Origin: an uncultured Paraprevotella sp.
Lineage (GTDB): Bacteria; Bacteroidota; Bacteroidia; Bacteroidales; Bacteroidaceae
DNA: 64,000 bases
Assembly (NCBI GenBank): GCA_900548345.1
Contig: URKA01000003.1
Span: 1 to 64,000, forward strand
Direction of reading: 5' to 3'
Part shown: positions 33,244-41,968 of the stretch, one piece after another
How the letters are laid out: each line of letters starts with the position of its first letter
Position numbering within the stretch: the first letter of the stretch is position 1
Made by a program: the position numbers and the translations under genes
The notes under the pieces: model-generated
What the model was told of the DNA's origin: nothing
The model's input: only the letters and a program-made list of their open reading frames with translations
Database searches by the model: none

Positions 33244-36105
33244 TTACATCTGTTCTTCCTGTTTGTGGCGGTTCGTGCGCCACTGTGACGGCGACAGCCC
33301 GTATTTCTCCTTGAAACACCTGCTGAAATAACGGGGCGTGCCGAATCCCACGCGGTCGACGATTTCAGCTACGGTCATGTCGGTGGCCTGCATCAGTTCG
33401 ACCGCCTTTCTCAGCCGGATGTCGCGGATAAACTCCGAGGGTTTCTGCGATGTGAGTGCCTGCAGCTTGCGGTACATGTTCATGCGGCTCATACACAGGT
33501 CGCTGCTGAACTGTTCCACGCTGTAGTCCGCGTTGTCGAGATTCTTGCATACGGTTTCGGTGGCTTTGCGCAGGAATTCCTCATCGGCTTTCGATGTGAA
33601 AGGTTGGGGAGTTTCTTTCTCATCCTCGTGGTGTCTTCCCTGGGATGTCGGTACATGATGTGTTGCAGACGGCCTTTTTTTGCCCTTACGGTGCTTGTTG
33701 ATATACCATGAGATGCCGCCTGCCAGAAGCAGAAACGGCAGGATGCAGATGACGGCTGTTGCAGCACGGGGAAGCCTGCGGCGGACGGTGAGGCATGCTA
33801 CCGGTTCATGCCAGGCACCGAAACGGTCGGTGGCCTTGACTTCCAGAACGGTCGTGCCCAGCGGAATGCGGCTTAACGGAATCCTGTTGACGCCTTTGGG
33901 GAGCAGGTTCCATTCGTCGTCCGGGGCTGAACGCCAGGCAAACTGTATGCTGTCGGCATAAAGGCAGTCGAAAGTGGAAACGGATACCTCCATGCTTTCC
34001 GTGCCATATCCAATTTCTATTTCCCGTTGTCCGGGTCCGGACAGATACCTGGTGCCGTTCACCGTCCATGATGTGACGGCCGGCTGTTCTTCTTCGCCCA
34101 GATTGTCCGAGGGGGCTATCATGCAGAATGCACCGATTCCGCCCAGGCAGATGCTGTCTCCTTCCAGGCTCAGCGTATGGAAATAGTCCATGTCAATTTC
34201 CGGTGAGGAACTGTGCAGGAGGCGCGATACCCCGTTTCCCGGATTATACTCTTTCAGGTATTTGTCGGTGAGAATCCATATATGCCCCGAAGATCCGCCG
34301 GCAATGATGTTTTTGATGGCGTCGCCGTTCTTGCTGCCCGCTCTCTCGTCGTCTGTCAGGCAATCTTTTTCCGGAAGGTAATGGAGCACGTTCCCGCGCG
34401 ATGTGCCTATCCACAGGCTTCCGTCGGGAGCGGCGGCAAGGGCTTGTAATTCCTTTTGCGGTGCGGCGCGATCCGGTACGGTATGGAAATCGTAAGCGTT
34501 GCCGTTGCTGCGGTACAATCTGCATAGTCCCTTGTCTTCGGATATGAAATAGACGGTTTCATCGGTAGAAATCGTGATGTCGCGCACAAGGCCGGTTCCT
34601 GTGGCGAGCGGCTTGAACACGTTTTGCCGGTAGTCGAGCCTGTATAGGGCATCCCTTGTTCCTATATAGAGCCTGCCGTGGCCGTCATCATGAAGTGTAC
34701 TGATATTCTCTTCGGGGGGTGCCGTTTCCATCCGTTGCCAGATGATTTCCATATCTTTGTGGCGGACGTGGAACAGTTGCCTGCCGGAGTAGGTCCAGAT
34801 GCCGGATGCGTTCCGCCGCTTTTCGATACATTTGGCAACGGATAGCGGAGACGGGGCGGCCGTCCGCTCGGAGAATACCATCTCATCGTTTTCCGAATCG
34901 TACAGCGACAGGTTGGTGCGCCCTTGCCAAATCCAATAATACCGGTCGTCTTCACGGACAATGCGGTCGACCATGACCCTGTAGCCGGTAGCTTTCGACA
35001 TGGCTCCCACGGAGTCGCGGCGAAGTCTTGGCGTGGCGGTGTGCACGATGAATGTGTGTGGCGAATAGCCCGGAACCCACAGGTCGCCGTGTCTGTCGAA
35101 AGTCAGGTTGTCGAGTATTTTCTTACCGCCGTTCAGAAAACTTTCCGTGGGGTAAGGTTGCAGTGTATCGCCCTCGGTGCGGTAGGCGTATAAGTCGTCC
35201 ATGGCTACGGCCCAAAGTAAGCCGTGACGTTTGTCCTGGCATATATTGAGCACCTGACTTCGGAAACTGCCATAACCGTCTTGTCCGACCGTGGCCGGTT
35301 GCGGGATCACGCAAGAGGTCTCGTTTGAGGCCGAAGGGTCGTAACGGACGATACCCTGTCCCCAGGTGGCTATCCAAAACCTGTTTCCCGATATGTCGTC
35401 GGTGATGTAGCTTGGTGTGAATCCCGCTTTCCACTTCATTTTCGTGAACGTTCCTTTTGTCGGGTCGAAGCGTATGATGCCTCCTCCTTCTTGTACGGCC
35501 ATCAAGTGCCCTCGTCTGTCTTCATGGAGGTTCACGACGGTGCAAGGACAACCGTCCTTTGTCATGGGGTAGTGCGCCATGAGCAAATCTTTTTGCTCTT
35601 CCTTTGTGTGGAATGTCCCGCCCTTGTCCGTCCTGATCCGGTATCTGAAAAGGGCGTGGGCAGCGGAAATCCATACCGTGCTGTCGGATGCGGCCAGCAT
35701 GCAATGGATGCGCGTGCCTTTCAACCCTGCGGTTTCGAGACGGTGGATACTGTAATCTGTCTTGTCAAGAATATAAGCCCCTTTTGCGGTTCCGAACCAG
35801 ATGCGCCCGTCGGGCGATTCGGCCAGGCACGTGATGTCGTTGCTGTCTATCAGTGAAGGGTTGTGCTTGTCGGCACGGAAAATCTCCACACGGTAACCGT
35901 CGTCCCGGCATAGTCCGCCGCCTTCGGTGGCATACCACATAAAGCCTTCGCTGTCTTGCATGATGCGGTGTACATTGGCTACGGGAAGCTGTGCCTGGTT
36001 GGGCAGTTCCGTGACACGGAAAGACTGTGCCTGAATGGCGAGGTGCGCACCAAGGAAAAAAAACAAAAGATACAGGCGGCCACACTTCTTTCCTTTTATA
36101 TTCAT
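33244..36105 (-). CDS. Membrane-spanning propeller/AraC regulator without kinase
   Basis: A 953-residue sensor-regulator. After a signal sequence (ending AHLAIQAQ) come two seven-bladed propeller-type domains built from Reg_prop repeats (e.g. HRIMQDSEGFMWYATEGGGL, DGRIWFGTAKGAYIL, DGSLWIGTSRGNVLHY), then a Y_Y_Y-type beta domain, one transmembrane helix (VICILPFLLLAGGISWYI, about 832-850) and directly an AraC-type HTH domain (LCMSRMNMYRKLQALT, VGFGTPRYFSRCFKEKYGLS). Histidine kinase and receiver domains of hybrid two-component systems are absent. The start at 36105 (MNIKGKKCGRLY) is chosen because the upstream frame runs through a dispersed repeat. It probably controls the adjacent GH30 gene. 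Confidence 0.88.
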   Translation of the reverse strand: MNIKGKKCGRLYLLFFFLGAHLAIQAQSFRVTELPNQAQLPVANVHRIMQDSEGFMWYATEGGGLCRDDGYRVEIFRADKHNPSLIDSNDITCLAESPDGRIWFGTAKGAYILDKTDYSIHRLETAGLKGTRIHCMLAASDSTVWISAAHALFRYRIRTDKGGTFHTKEEQKDLLMAHYPMTKDGCPCTVVNLHEDRRGHLMAVQEGGGIIRFDPTKGTFTKMKWKAGFTPSYITDDISGNRFWIATWGQGIVRYDPSASNETSCVIPQPATVGQDGYGSFRSQVLNICQDKRHGLLWAVAMDDLYAYRTEGDTLQPYPTESFLNGGKKILDNLTFDRHGDLWVPGYSPHTFIVHTATPRLRRDSVGAMSKATGYRVMVDRIVREDDRYYWIWQGRTNLSLYDSENDEMVFSERTAAPSPLSVAKCIEKRRNASGIWTYSGRQLFHVRHKDMEIIWQRMETAPPEENISTLHDDGHGRLYIGTRDALYRLDYRQNVFKPLATGTGLVRDITISTDETVYFISEDKGLCRLYRSNGNAYDFHTVPDRAAPQKELQALAAAPDGSLWIGTSRGNVLHYLPEKDCLTDDERAGSKNGDAIKNIIAGGSSGHIWILTDKYLKEYNPGNGVSRLLHSSSPEIDMDYFHTLSLEGDSICLGGIGAFCMIAPSDNLGEEEQPAVTSWTVNGTRYLSGPGQREIEIGYGTESMEVSVSTFDCLYADSIQFAWRSAPDDEWNLLPKGVNRIPLSRIPLGTTVLEVKATDRFGAWHEPVACLTVRRRLPRAATAVICILPFLLLAGGISWYINKHRKGKKRPSATHHVPTSQGRHHEDEKETPQPFTSKADEEFLRKATETVCKNLDNADYSVEQFSSDLCMSRMNMYRKLQALTSQKPSEFIRDIRLRKAVELMQATDMTVAEIVDRVGFGTPRYFSRCFKEKYGLSPSQWRTNRHKQEEQM

Positions 36106-36131
36106 TCGTATCCGAGGTAAGGAATAGAAAA

Positions 36132-36174
36132 AATCTGTGCCCATCTGTATCCTCTGTGTCATCTGTGTGCCATG
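36132..36174. repeat. Dispersed hairpin repeat, single arm
   Basis: One arm of the repeat seen at 11932-12047 and 46861-46973: the tail ctgtgtcatctgtgtgcc followed by atg is shared. The opposite arm is not present here, so this is a half copy or a solo element. Confidence 0.6.
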
Positions 36175-36192
36175 CGGTGGCACATAGTTGGA

Positions 36193-37068
36193 TTATTTGA
36201 AGTTGAAACTTGCGTTGCCGATATTGTGCCCGTCGGCAAAGATGCTTACGCGGTAAGTGCCGGCACTCAGGAACTCTGTGACATCCCAGTATACGGTGAC
36301 GGGAACAGATTCGCCCGTGTACTCTATGTCCTTCTTGGCAGAGTACTCCAACGTCCTGTTCTCATATTGGAATGTGCCTCCGTTGGTGAGCGGCTCGTTC
36401 GTAGGCTTGGTGATGCGCACGTAGATGCTTTTGTTGCCGGTCTGCGCCGTGATGTTTCTGGAAATGACAAAGCTGACCGCGAATTTCTTGACGTCTTTGA
36501 TTTTCTTTGCGCTCTTGCCGCGCTTGTTCTGTCCCGTCATTTGAATCGATGTCGCATCAAGTTGGGAGGCGATGGCCACCTGTTCGCTGAGCGACTCCTT
36601 CTCGTCGGTCAGCGTGCTGATGGTCTGCGTCGCCTGACTGTATTGCGCTTTGACCTGCTGGTTTTCATTGATGAGCTGTTCGTTCAGTTTGTTCAGCGAA
36701 TCTATTTCATGCACATAACTGCGCAGGATGCCCCGCAGTGTGGCCAGTTCTTTCTTCAGGCGGAGAATTTCCGCTGCGTCGCTGGATTTCACCCTTTGCA
36801 GTTCGGCCAACAACTCCTCCGTGCGCCGCTGCTCCTTGTCGAGCTGTGCAATCAGCGAGTCGTTGTTGATTTGCGTTTTCATCTCATTGTATTGCTTGGC
36901 GAATTCGGCATATTCGTTTTCCATTTCCTTTTTGTCCATTTCCGCCAGTTTCAGCATCTCTTCGTTCTTTGCATTGGTCTGGTGCAGGGCATAGAACATA
37001 TAACCGAATCCGCCGCACAGGAGCAGCGCTATGATAGAAGAAAGGATGATAATGTTTTTCTTATTCAT
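36193..37068 (-). CDS. Membrane-anchored coiled-coil protein
   Basis: A 291-residue protein with one N-terminal transmembrane helix (residues about 5-27, IIILSSIIALLLCGGFGYMF), then a long coiled coil (about 30-170) rich in Glu, Lys and Leu heptads, then a C-terminal beta domain (about 185-291, FAVSFVISRNITAQTGNKSI, VTVYWDVTEFLSAGTYRVSI). It should be anchored in the inner membrane with the coiled coil in the periplasm. I do not recognise a named family; similar proteins occur in Bacteroidales. It is transcribed alone or with the regulator downstream. Confidence 0.75.
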   Translation of the reverse strand: MNKKNIIILSSIIALLLCGGFGYMFYALHQTNAKNEEMLKLAEMDKKEMENEYAEFAKQYNEMKTQINNDSLIAQLDKEQRRTEELLAELQRVKSSDAAEILRLKKELATLRGILRSYVHEIDSLNKLNEQLINENQQVKAQYSQATQTISTLTDEKESLSEQVAIASQLDATSIQMTGQNKRGKSAKKIKDVKKFAVSFVISRNITAQTGNKSIYVRITKPTNEPLTNGGTFQYENRTLEYSAKKDIEYTGESVPVTVYWDVTEFLSAGTYRVSIFADGHNIGNASFNFK

Positions 37069-37127
37069 TTTTTTGTCTTGTTTAAATGTTTTGCATCACC
37101 GGCCGATATGTGCGGTATGCCGAATGG

Positions 37128-37135
37128 CAAAGATA
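37128..37135 (-). promoter_or_regulatory. Promoter -7 box for the coiled-coil protein
   Basis: TATCTTTG on the minus strand, 59 bp upstream of the start at 37068. Confidence 0.55.
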
Positions 37136-37264
37136 GGGCTTTTCCGTCAAGCCGGAAAGTTTTTTGGGCTTTAATTCAAGTAAAATATGCAGAACCGGTG
37201 CGGAAATTTCCGTCATGCGGTCAAAAAGCCAGAGCGGGAATGCCGGCTGTGTGATAGGAATTTG

Positions 37265-37272
37265 TATATTTG
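37265..37272 (+). promoter_or_regulatory. Promoter -7 box for the sulfatase
   Basis: TATATTTG fits TAnnTTTG. It overlaps the longer reading frame that begins at 37270, which supports the later start at 37309. Confidence 0.6.
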
Positions 37273-37308
37273 CATCCCGATACATGTTTGCTAAATCGCA
37301 TAAACCAG

Positions 37309-39297
37309 ATGAAAAAAAATGCATTAGGCCGTTTCGGAATCTCGTTGGCCTTCCTGTTGTCTGTCCATTTGCTGGCATTGGTGTGTTTCACACTGTTCCG
37401 TGCCGTGCTTTTCTGCACGGTGGATTACACTTTTCCCACGGACATCGCCGGGGATTGCCTGCTGCAGAGCGTGGCGTTCGTCCGTGGTCTGTGGTTTGAC
37501 AACGTGATAGCATGCTATATTCTGTTGCTGCCGTTGGTGATGTTTTGGGTGGCGGGATGGTTCGATTATACGGCAAAATGGCTTTACAGGGCTGCCGCGG
37601 TGTTTTTCATCCTCTTTTATTCGCTGTCGTTTGTCATTTCCGCCGCGAACATTCCCTATTTTGCCTATTTCTTCAAGACCATCAATTCGTCCATTTTCAA
37701 CTGGTTCGGATATGCAGGAACCACTGCCGGAATGATATTCGGCGAGACGTCTTATTATTTTCCGATTGCTTTGGGACTTGCCGTGATTTTTGCTTTCGGA
37801 TGGGCGGTGACACGCATGTCGCGCGGCTTTTACCGGTTGAGTGAACAAAAGGAGAAATGTAAGTGCTTGAAAATAGGGGGGGTACGATTTTTGATTGGCG
37901 CGGTATTGGTCGGGCTTTGCCTGTTCGGCATCCGTGGCAGGAGAGGATATAATCCGATTAAGGTCAGCCAGGCGTATTATTGTAAAGACCCGTTCTTGAA
38001 TCAGTTGGGGGTGAATCCCGTCTTTAACTTGCTGACCAGTACGCTGGACGACCGCCGTAAGGAGAACAAGGTGCTCACGCTGATGCCGGAAGAAGAAGCC
38101 GTGGAAAATGTGAGGCGGTATTTGGACCGGACGGGAATTAACGGCATCTCTCCCATCGCCCGTGAGGTTAAGGCCGACGGGGCACACTCGAATAAGAATG
38201 TGGTCGTCATACTTATGGAGTCTATGTCCGCCCGTCTGATGGGGGCTTTCGGCCATACGGGAAACCTGACTCCGTTTTTGGACAGCATCTACAGCCGCTC
38301 GTTGAGCTTCAGGAATTTCTGGTCGTCCGGCATACACACCAACCATGGCATGTATTCGTCTCTTTATTCATTTCCGGCTGTCATGAAGAGAAATGCGATG
38401 AAGGGTTCTGTGATTCCAGTGTATTCCGGCCTTCCGACCGTGTTGAAGTCTCATGGTTACCGTACGCTGTTCTTCATGACGCACGAATCTCAGTACGACA
38501 ACATGAATGCGTTCTTCCGTACGAACGGTTTCGACGAGATTTATGCGCAGGAGAATTATCCGGCGGATAAGGCTGTGAACGGTTTCGGTGTACAGGATGA
38601 TTTCCTATTCAGCTACGCATTGTCCGTGCTGAACAGGAAAGCCCAGGAAGGACGGCCCTTTTTCAGTGTGCTGTTGACCATCAGCAACCATCCTCCCTAT
38701 ATCATTCCGCCGACTTTTCATCCCCACAGCGGGAAAACGGAGGAACAGATTGTGGAATATGCCGATGCATCCATACGCGACTTCATGGCGGAAGCCGCCA
38801 GGCAGCCGTGGTTCGATGAAACCTTGTTCGTCTTTTTAGGCGACCACGGCAAACTGGTGGGCACTCCCGAATGTGAAAGCCCGGAATCCTACAATCATAT
38901 TCCGCTGATGATATACGGGAAAGGCATAGAGCCCCGTGTGCTCGATGATTTCGGAGGGCAGGTGGATTTGGCGCCTACCCTTTTGGGGCTGTTGAACATA
39001 AGTTACGTGCAGAATAATTTCGGCGTGGACCTGTTGAGGGAGAAGCGTCCCTGTATGTTCTTCACCGCCGACAATCTGATTGGGGCAAGGGATTCCTCGC
39101 GCTTATACATTTATATGCCGGGAAGCGGGCAAGAGTTGAGGTATCGTCTGGAAAACGGCAGTTTGCGGGCGGCAGATGCCGATTCCGTATTCCATGTTCT
39201 CAAGTGTTACGCCTTTTCGATGTTGCAATGCGCGGAATATATGGTAGGACACCGGTTGACCACAGATGGCAATATCCGACTCCCCGGCCGTCCCTGA
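37309..39297 (+). CDS. LTA-synthase-like membrane sulfatase/phosphotransferase
   Basis: A 662-residue inner-membrane enzyme. Five N-terminal membrane helices (within residues 1-215) precede a large periplasmic alkaline-phosphatase-superfamily domain. VVVILMESMSARLMG holds the metal-binding glutamate, SGIHTNHGMYSSLYS holds the likely nucleophile Thr344, and FVFLGDHGKLVG the metal-binding Asp and His. In Gram-positives LtaS makes lipoteichoic acid; Gram-negative relatives transfer phosphoglycerol or phosphoethanolamine to glycans or lipids. The acceptor here is unknown. The start at 37309 is chosen from the promoter position. It lies alone before the threonine operon. Confidence 0.88.
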   Translation: MKKNALGRFGISLAFLLSVHLLALVCFTLFRAVLFCTVDYTFPTDIAGDCLLQSVAFVRGLWFDNVIACYILLLPLVMFWVAGWFDYTAKWLYRAAAVFFILFYSLSFVISAANIPYFAYFFKTINSSIFNWFGYAGTTAGMIFGETSYYFPIALGLAVIFAFGWAVTRMSRGFYRLSEQKEKCKCLKIGGVRFLIGAVLVGLCLFGIRGRRGYNPIKVSQAYYCKDPFLNQLGVNPVFNLLTSTLDDRRKENKVLTLMPEEEAVENVRRYLDRTGINGISPIAREVKADGAHSNKNVVVILMESMSARLMGAFGHTGNLTPFLDSIYSRSLSFRNFWSSGIHTNHGMYSSLYSFPAVMKRNAMKGSVIPVYSGLPTVLKSHGYRTLFFMTHESQYDNMNAFFRTNGFDEIYAQENYPADKAVNGFGVQDDFLFSYALSVLNRKAQEGRPFFSVLLTISNHPPYIIPPTFHPHSGKTEEQIVEYADASIRDFMAEAARQPWFDETLFVFLGDHGKLVGTPECESPESYNHIPLMIYGKGIEPRVLDDFGGQVDLAPTLLGLLNISYVQNNFGVDLLREKRPCMFFTADNLIGARDSSRLYIYMPGSGQELRYRLENGSLRAADADSVFHVLKCYAFSMLQCAEYMVGHRLTTDGNIRLPGRP

Positions 39298-39396
39298 GTA
39301 ATGAAAAAACCGCTTTTTTACGACCTTTTGAAAGGAATACATGGATAAAAACAGAAATAAATCATACGTTATATCCGTTTTTAGATAAATATTTGC

Positions 39397-39404
39397 TACT
39401 TTTG
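39397..39404 (+). promoter_or_regulatory. Promoter -7 box of the threonine operon
   Basis: TACTTTTG, 106 bp before the thrA start, giving a leader of about 100 nt. The leader has weak hairpins (cccat/atggg at 39425-39444) but no Thr- or Ile-rich leader peptide, so I do not call an attenuator. Confidence 0.6.
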
Positions 39405-39510
39405 CCGAAGTTATAAACACCAAACCCATTTGAAATCTGATGGGCTTTCCGTTTTTGAGACGAGTGTTGTCTGCCCGTATACGGAAAAGTCCTGTTTAGT
39501 ATGAGTAACA

Positions 39511-41940
39511 ATGAAAGTATTGAAATTCGGTGGAACATCCGTAGGTTCCGTAAAGAGCATTCTGAATGTTAAAAGGATTGTCGAGGCTGAACAAGAGCCG
39601 GTGATTGTTGTAGTGTCCGCTTTGGGCGGCATTACGGACAAGTTGATTAAAACCTCCAGACTCGCGGTGGCGGGGGATACTGCATATCTGACGGAGTTTG
39701 AAGAGATTGTAGGGCGTCATCATGACATGGTGGATGCCGTGATACCGGAAGGTGAGGAAAAGGAACGTCTGACCGGTGTTGTCGACGCCTTGCTTGATGA
39801 ACTGAAAAGTATCTATCAGGGGGTGTATCTGATACGCGACCTTTCCCCGAAGACATCGGCAGCCATAGTCAGTTACGGCGAACGCATCTCATCGAATATC
39901 GTATCTGTGCTGATACAAGGTTCCAGATGGTTCGATTCCCGTGCGTTCATTAAGACTGAGGTGAAGTCCGGCCGTTTGCAACTGGCATCGGAACTGACCA
40001 ACCGGCTTGTCAGGGAGGCTTTTGCCGAACTGCCGCAGGTGTCTCTTGTTCCGGGTTTCATATCCACCGACTCCGAATCGGGCGAGGTGACCAATCTCGG
40101 ACGCGGAGGTTCCGATTATACGGCCTCTATCATCGCGGCGGCATTAGGTGCTTCGACACTTGAGATCTGGACGGACGTGGACGGTTTCATGACGGCCGAC
40201 CCCAAAGTAATCTCCACAGCATATACGATTAAGGAACTGAGTTACGTGGAAGCCATGGAGCTTTGCAACTTCGGTGCCAAAGTGGTTTATCCGCCTACCA
40301 TCTATCCTGTCTGTGTGAAGAACATACCGATAGTCATCAAGAATACCTTCAATCCGGAGGGAAAAGGTACGGTGATTAAGGAAGATATACAAGGCGACCA
40401 GAAGCCGATTAAGGGTATCTCCAGTATCGACGGAACCACGCTGATTACGGTGTCCGGCCTGTCGATGGTGGGTGTGATTGGTGTGAACCGCCGTATCTTC
40501 TCGGCTTTGGCCAACAACGGCATCAGCGTATTCCTTGTGTCGCAGGCCTCTTCCGAGAACAGCACATCCATCGGTGTGCGCGATGCCGATGCGGATGCCG
40601 CCTGCGAGGTGCTCAATGCGGAGTTCGCGAAAGAAATCGAAACCGGTGCGATGTTCCGTATGAAGGCGGAGAGCGGGTTGGCCACGGTGGCCATCGTGGG
40701 TGAGAACATGAAGCACACTCCGGGTATTGCCGGCAAACTGTTCGGCACACTGGGGCGCAGCGGTATCAATGTGATAGCCTGCGCACAAGGTGCGTCCGAA
40801 ACCAATATCTCTTTTGTGGTGGACGGGCGTTCCTTGCGCAAGACACTGAATGTCATTCACGACAGTTTTTTTCTCTCTGAGTACCAAGTGTTGAATCTGT
40901 TCTTGTGCGGCGTTGGTACGGTAGGGAGTAGCTTGATATCCCAGTTGGCACAACAGAGTGAGAAACTGAAGAAAGAGCGCGGCCTGCAGTTGAAGGTGGT
41001 AGGCATAGCCAGCGGACACAATGCGATGTTCGACCGTAAGGGGCTGAGCCTTGACCATTGCCGCGAAAAACTGGCAAATAGTGCTCCGAGCGACTTGAAG
41101 AGGTTGCGCGATGAAGTCATCGGCATGAACATCTTCAATTCGGTATTCGTAGACTGTACGGCCAGTGCCGATGTGGCCGGACTCTATCATGAATTCCTGG
41201 AGAACAACATATCGGTGGTGGCGGCCAACAAGACGGCGGCATCCTCCGACTATGAGAACTATATGAAACTGAAATCCACGGCACGCCGTCGCGGAGTGAA
41301 GTTCCTTTTTGAAACCAATGTGGGCGCAGGGCTTCCCATTATACGGACCATCAACGACATGCTCAACAGCGGTGACAAGATTCTGAAGATTGAGGCCGTG
41401 CTGAGCGGTACGCTCAACTTCATCTTCAACAAGATTTCGGCCGATGTGCCTTTCAGCGAAACCGTACGTCTGGCCAAGGAAGAAGGGTACAGCGAGCCCG
41501 ACCCCCGTGTGGACCTGAGCGGAAAGGATGTGATACGCAAACTTGTGATACTGGCCCGCGAGGCCGGCTACCGGATAGAACAGGCTGATGTGGAAAAACA
41601 CCTGTTCGTGCCCGACTCATTCTTTGAGGGGACGCTGGAGGAGTTCTGGAAGAACCTGCCTTCGCTGGATGCCGACTTCGAGCGTCGCAGGCAGGAGCTG
41701 GAGCGCAACCACAAGCGTTGGCGTTTCGTGTCCAAGTACGAAAACGGGAAAGGCAGCGTGTCGCTCTGCGAGGTGGAACCGGAACATCCCTTCTATAACC
41801 TCGAAGGGTCCAACAACATCATATTGCTTACCACAGAACGCTACAAGGAATACCCGATGCTGATACAAGGCTACGGCGCGGGAGCCGGCGTGACGGCGGC
41901 CGGGGTCTTTGCCGACATCATGAGCGTGGCCAACATATAA
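39511..41940 (+). CDS. thrA: Bifunctional aspartokinase / homoserine dehydrogenase
   Basis: An 809-residue fusion enzyme for the first and third steps of the aspartate family pathway. The N-terminal kinase starts MKVLKFGGTSVGS and includes GRGGSDYTASIIA and the two ACT domains (about residues 310-455), which usually mediate threonine feedback inhibition. The dehydrogenase follows, with the NAD(P) loop FLCGVGTVGSSLI (about 465-477) and the catalytic region VLSGTLNFIFN and GYSEPDPRVDLSGKDVIRK. It heads the operon with the apgM-like gene and thrC. Confidence 0.95.
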   Translation: MKVLKFGGTSVGSVKSILNVKRIVEAEQEPVIVVVSALGGITDKLIKTSRLAVAGDTAYLTEFEEIVGRHHDMVDAVIPEGEEKERLTGVVDALLDELKSIYQGVYLIRDLSPKTSAAIVSYGERISSNIVSVLIQGSRWFDSRAFIKTEVKSGRLQLASELTNRLVREAFAELPQVSLVPGFISTDSESGEVTNLGRGGSDYTASIIAAALGASTLEIWTDVDGFMTADPKVISTAYTIKELSYVEAMELCNFGAKVVYPPTIYPVCVKNIPIVIKNTFNPEGKGTVIKEDIQGDQKPIKGISSIDGTTLITVSGLSMVGVIGVNRRIFSALANNGISVFLVSQASSENSTSIGVRDADADAACEVLNAEFAKEIETGAMFRMKAESGLATVAIVGENMKHTPGIAGKLFGTLGRSGINVIACAQGASETNISFVVDGRSLRKTLNVIHDSFFLSEYQVLNLFLCGVGTVGSSLISQLAQQSEKLKKERGLQLKVVGIASGHNAMFDRKGLSLDHCREKLANSAPSDLKRLRDEVIGMNIFNSVFVDCTASADVAGLYHEFLENNISVVAANKTAASSDYENYMKLKSTARRRGVKFLFETNVGAGLPIIRTINDMLNSGDKILKIEAVLSGTLNFIFNKISADVPFSETVRLAKEEGYSEPDPRVDLSGKDVIRKLVILAREAGYRIEQADVEKHLFVPDSFFEGTLEEFWKNLPSLDADFERRRQELERNHKRWRFVSKYENGKGSVSLCEVEPEHPFYNLEGSNNIILLTTERYKEYPMLIQGYGAGAGVTAAGVFADIMSVANI

Positions 41941-41968
41941 TATATATATAATAAGGTAAGAAGACAGA

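Noticed and set aside
39405..39510. Threonine attenuator or leader peptide before thrA
   Set aside because: The leader has only weak hairpins and no short ORF rich in Thr or Ile codons; the ATG at 39501 simply overlaps thrA out of frame.
40144..41601. A 485-codon open frame on the minus strand within thrA
   Set aside because: It is the antisense shadow of the bifunctional aspartokinase/homoserine dehydrogenase gene and has no domain of its own.
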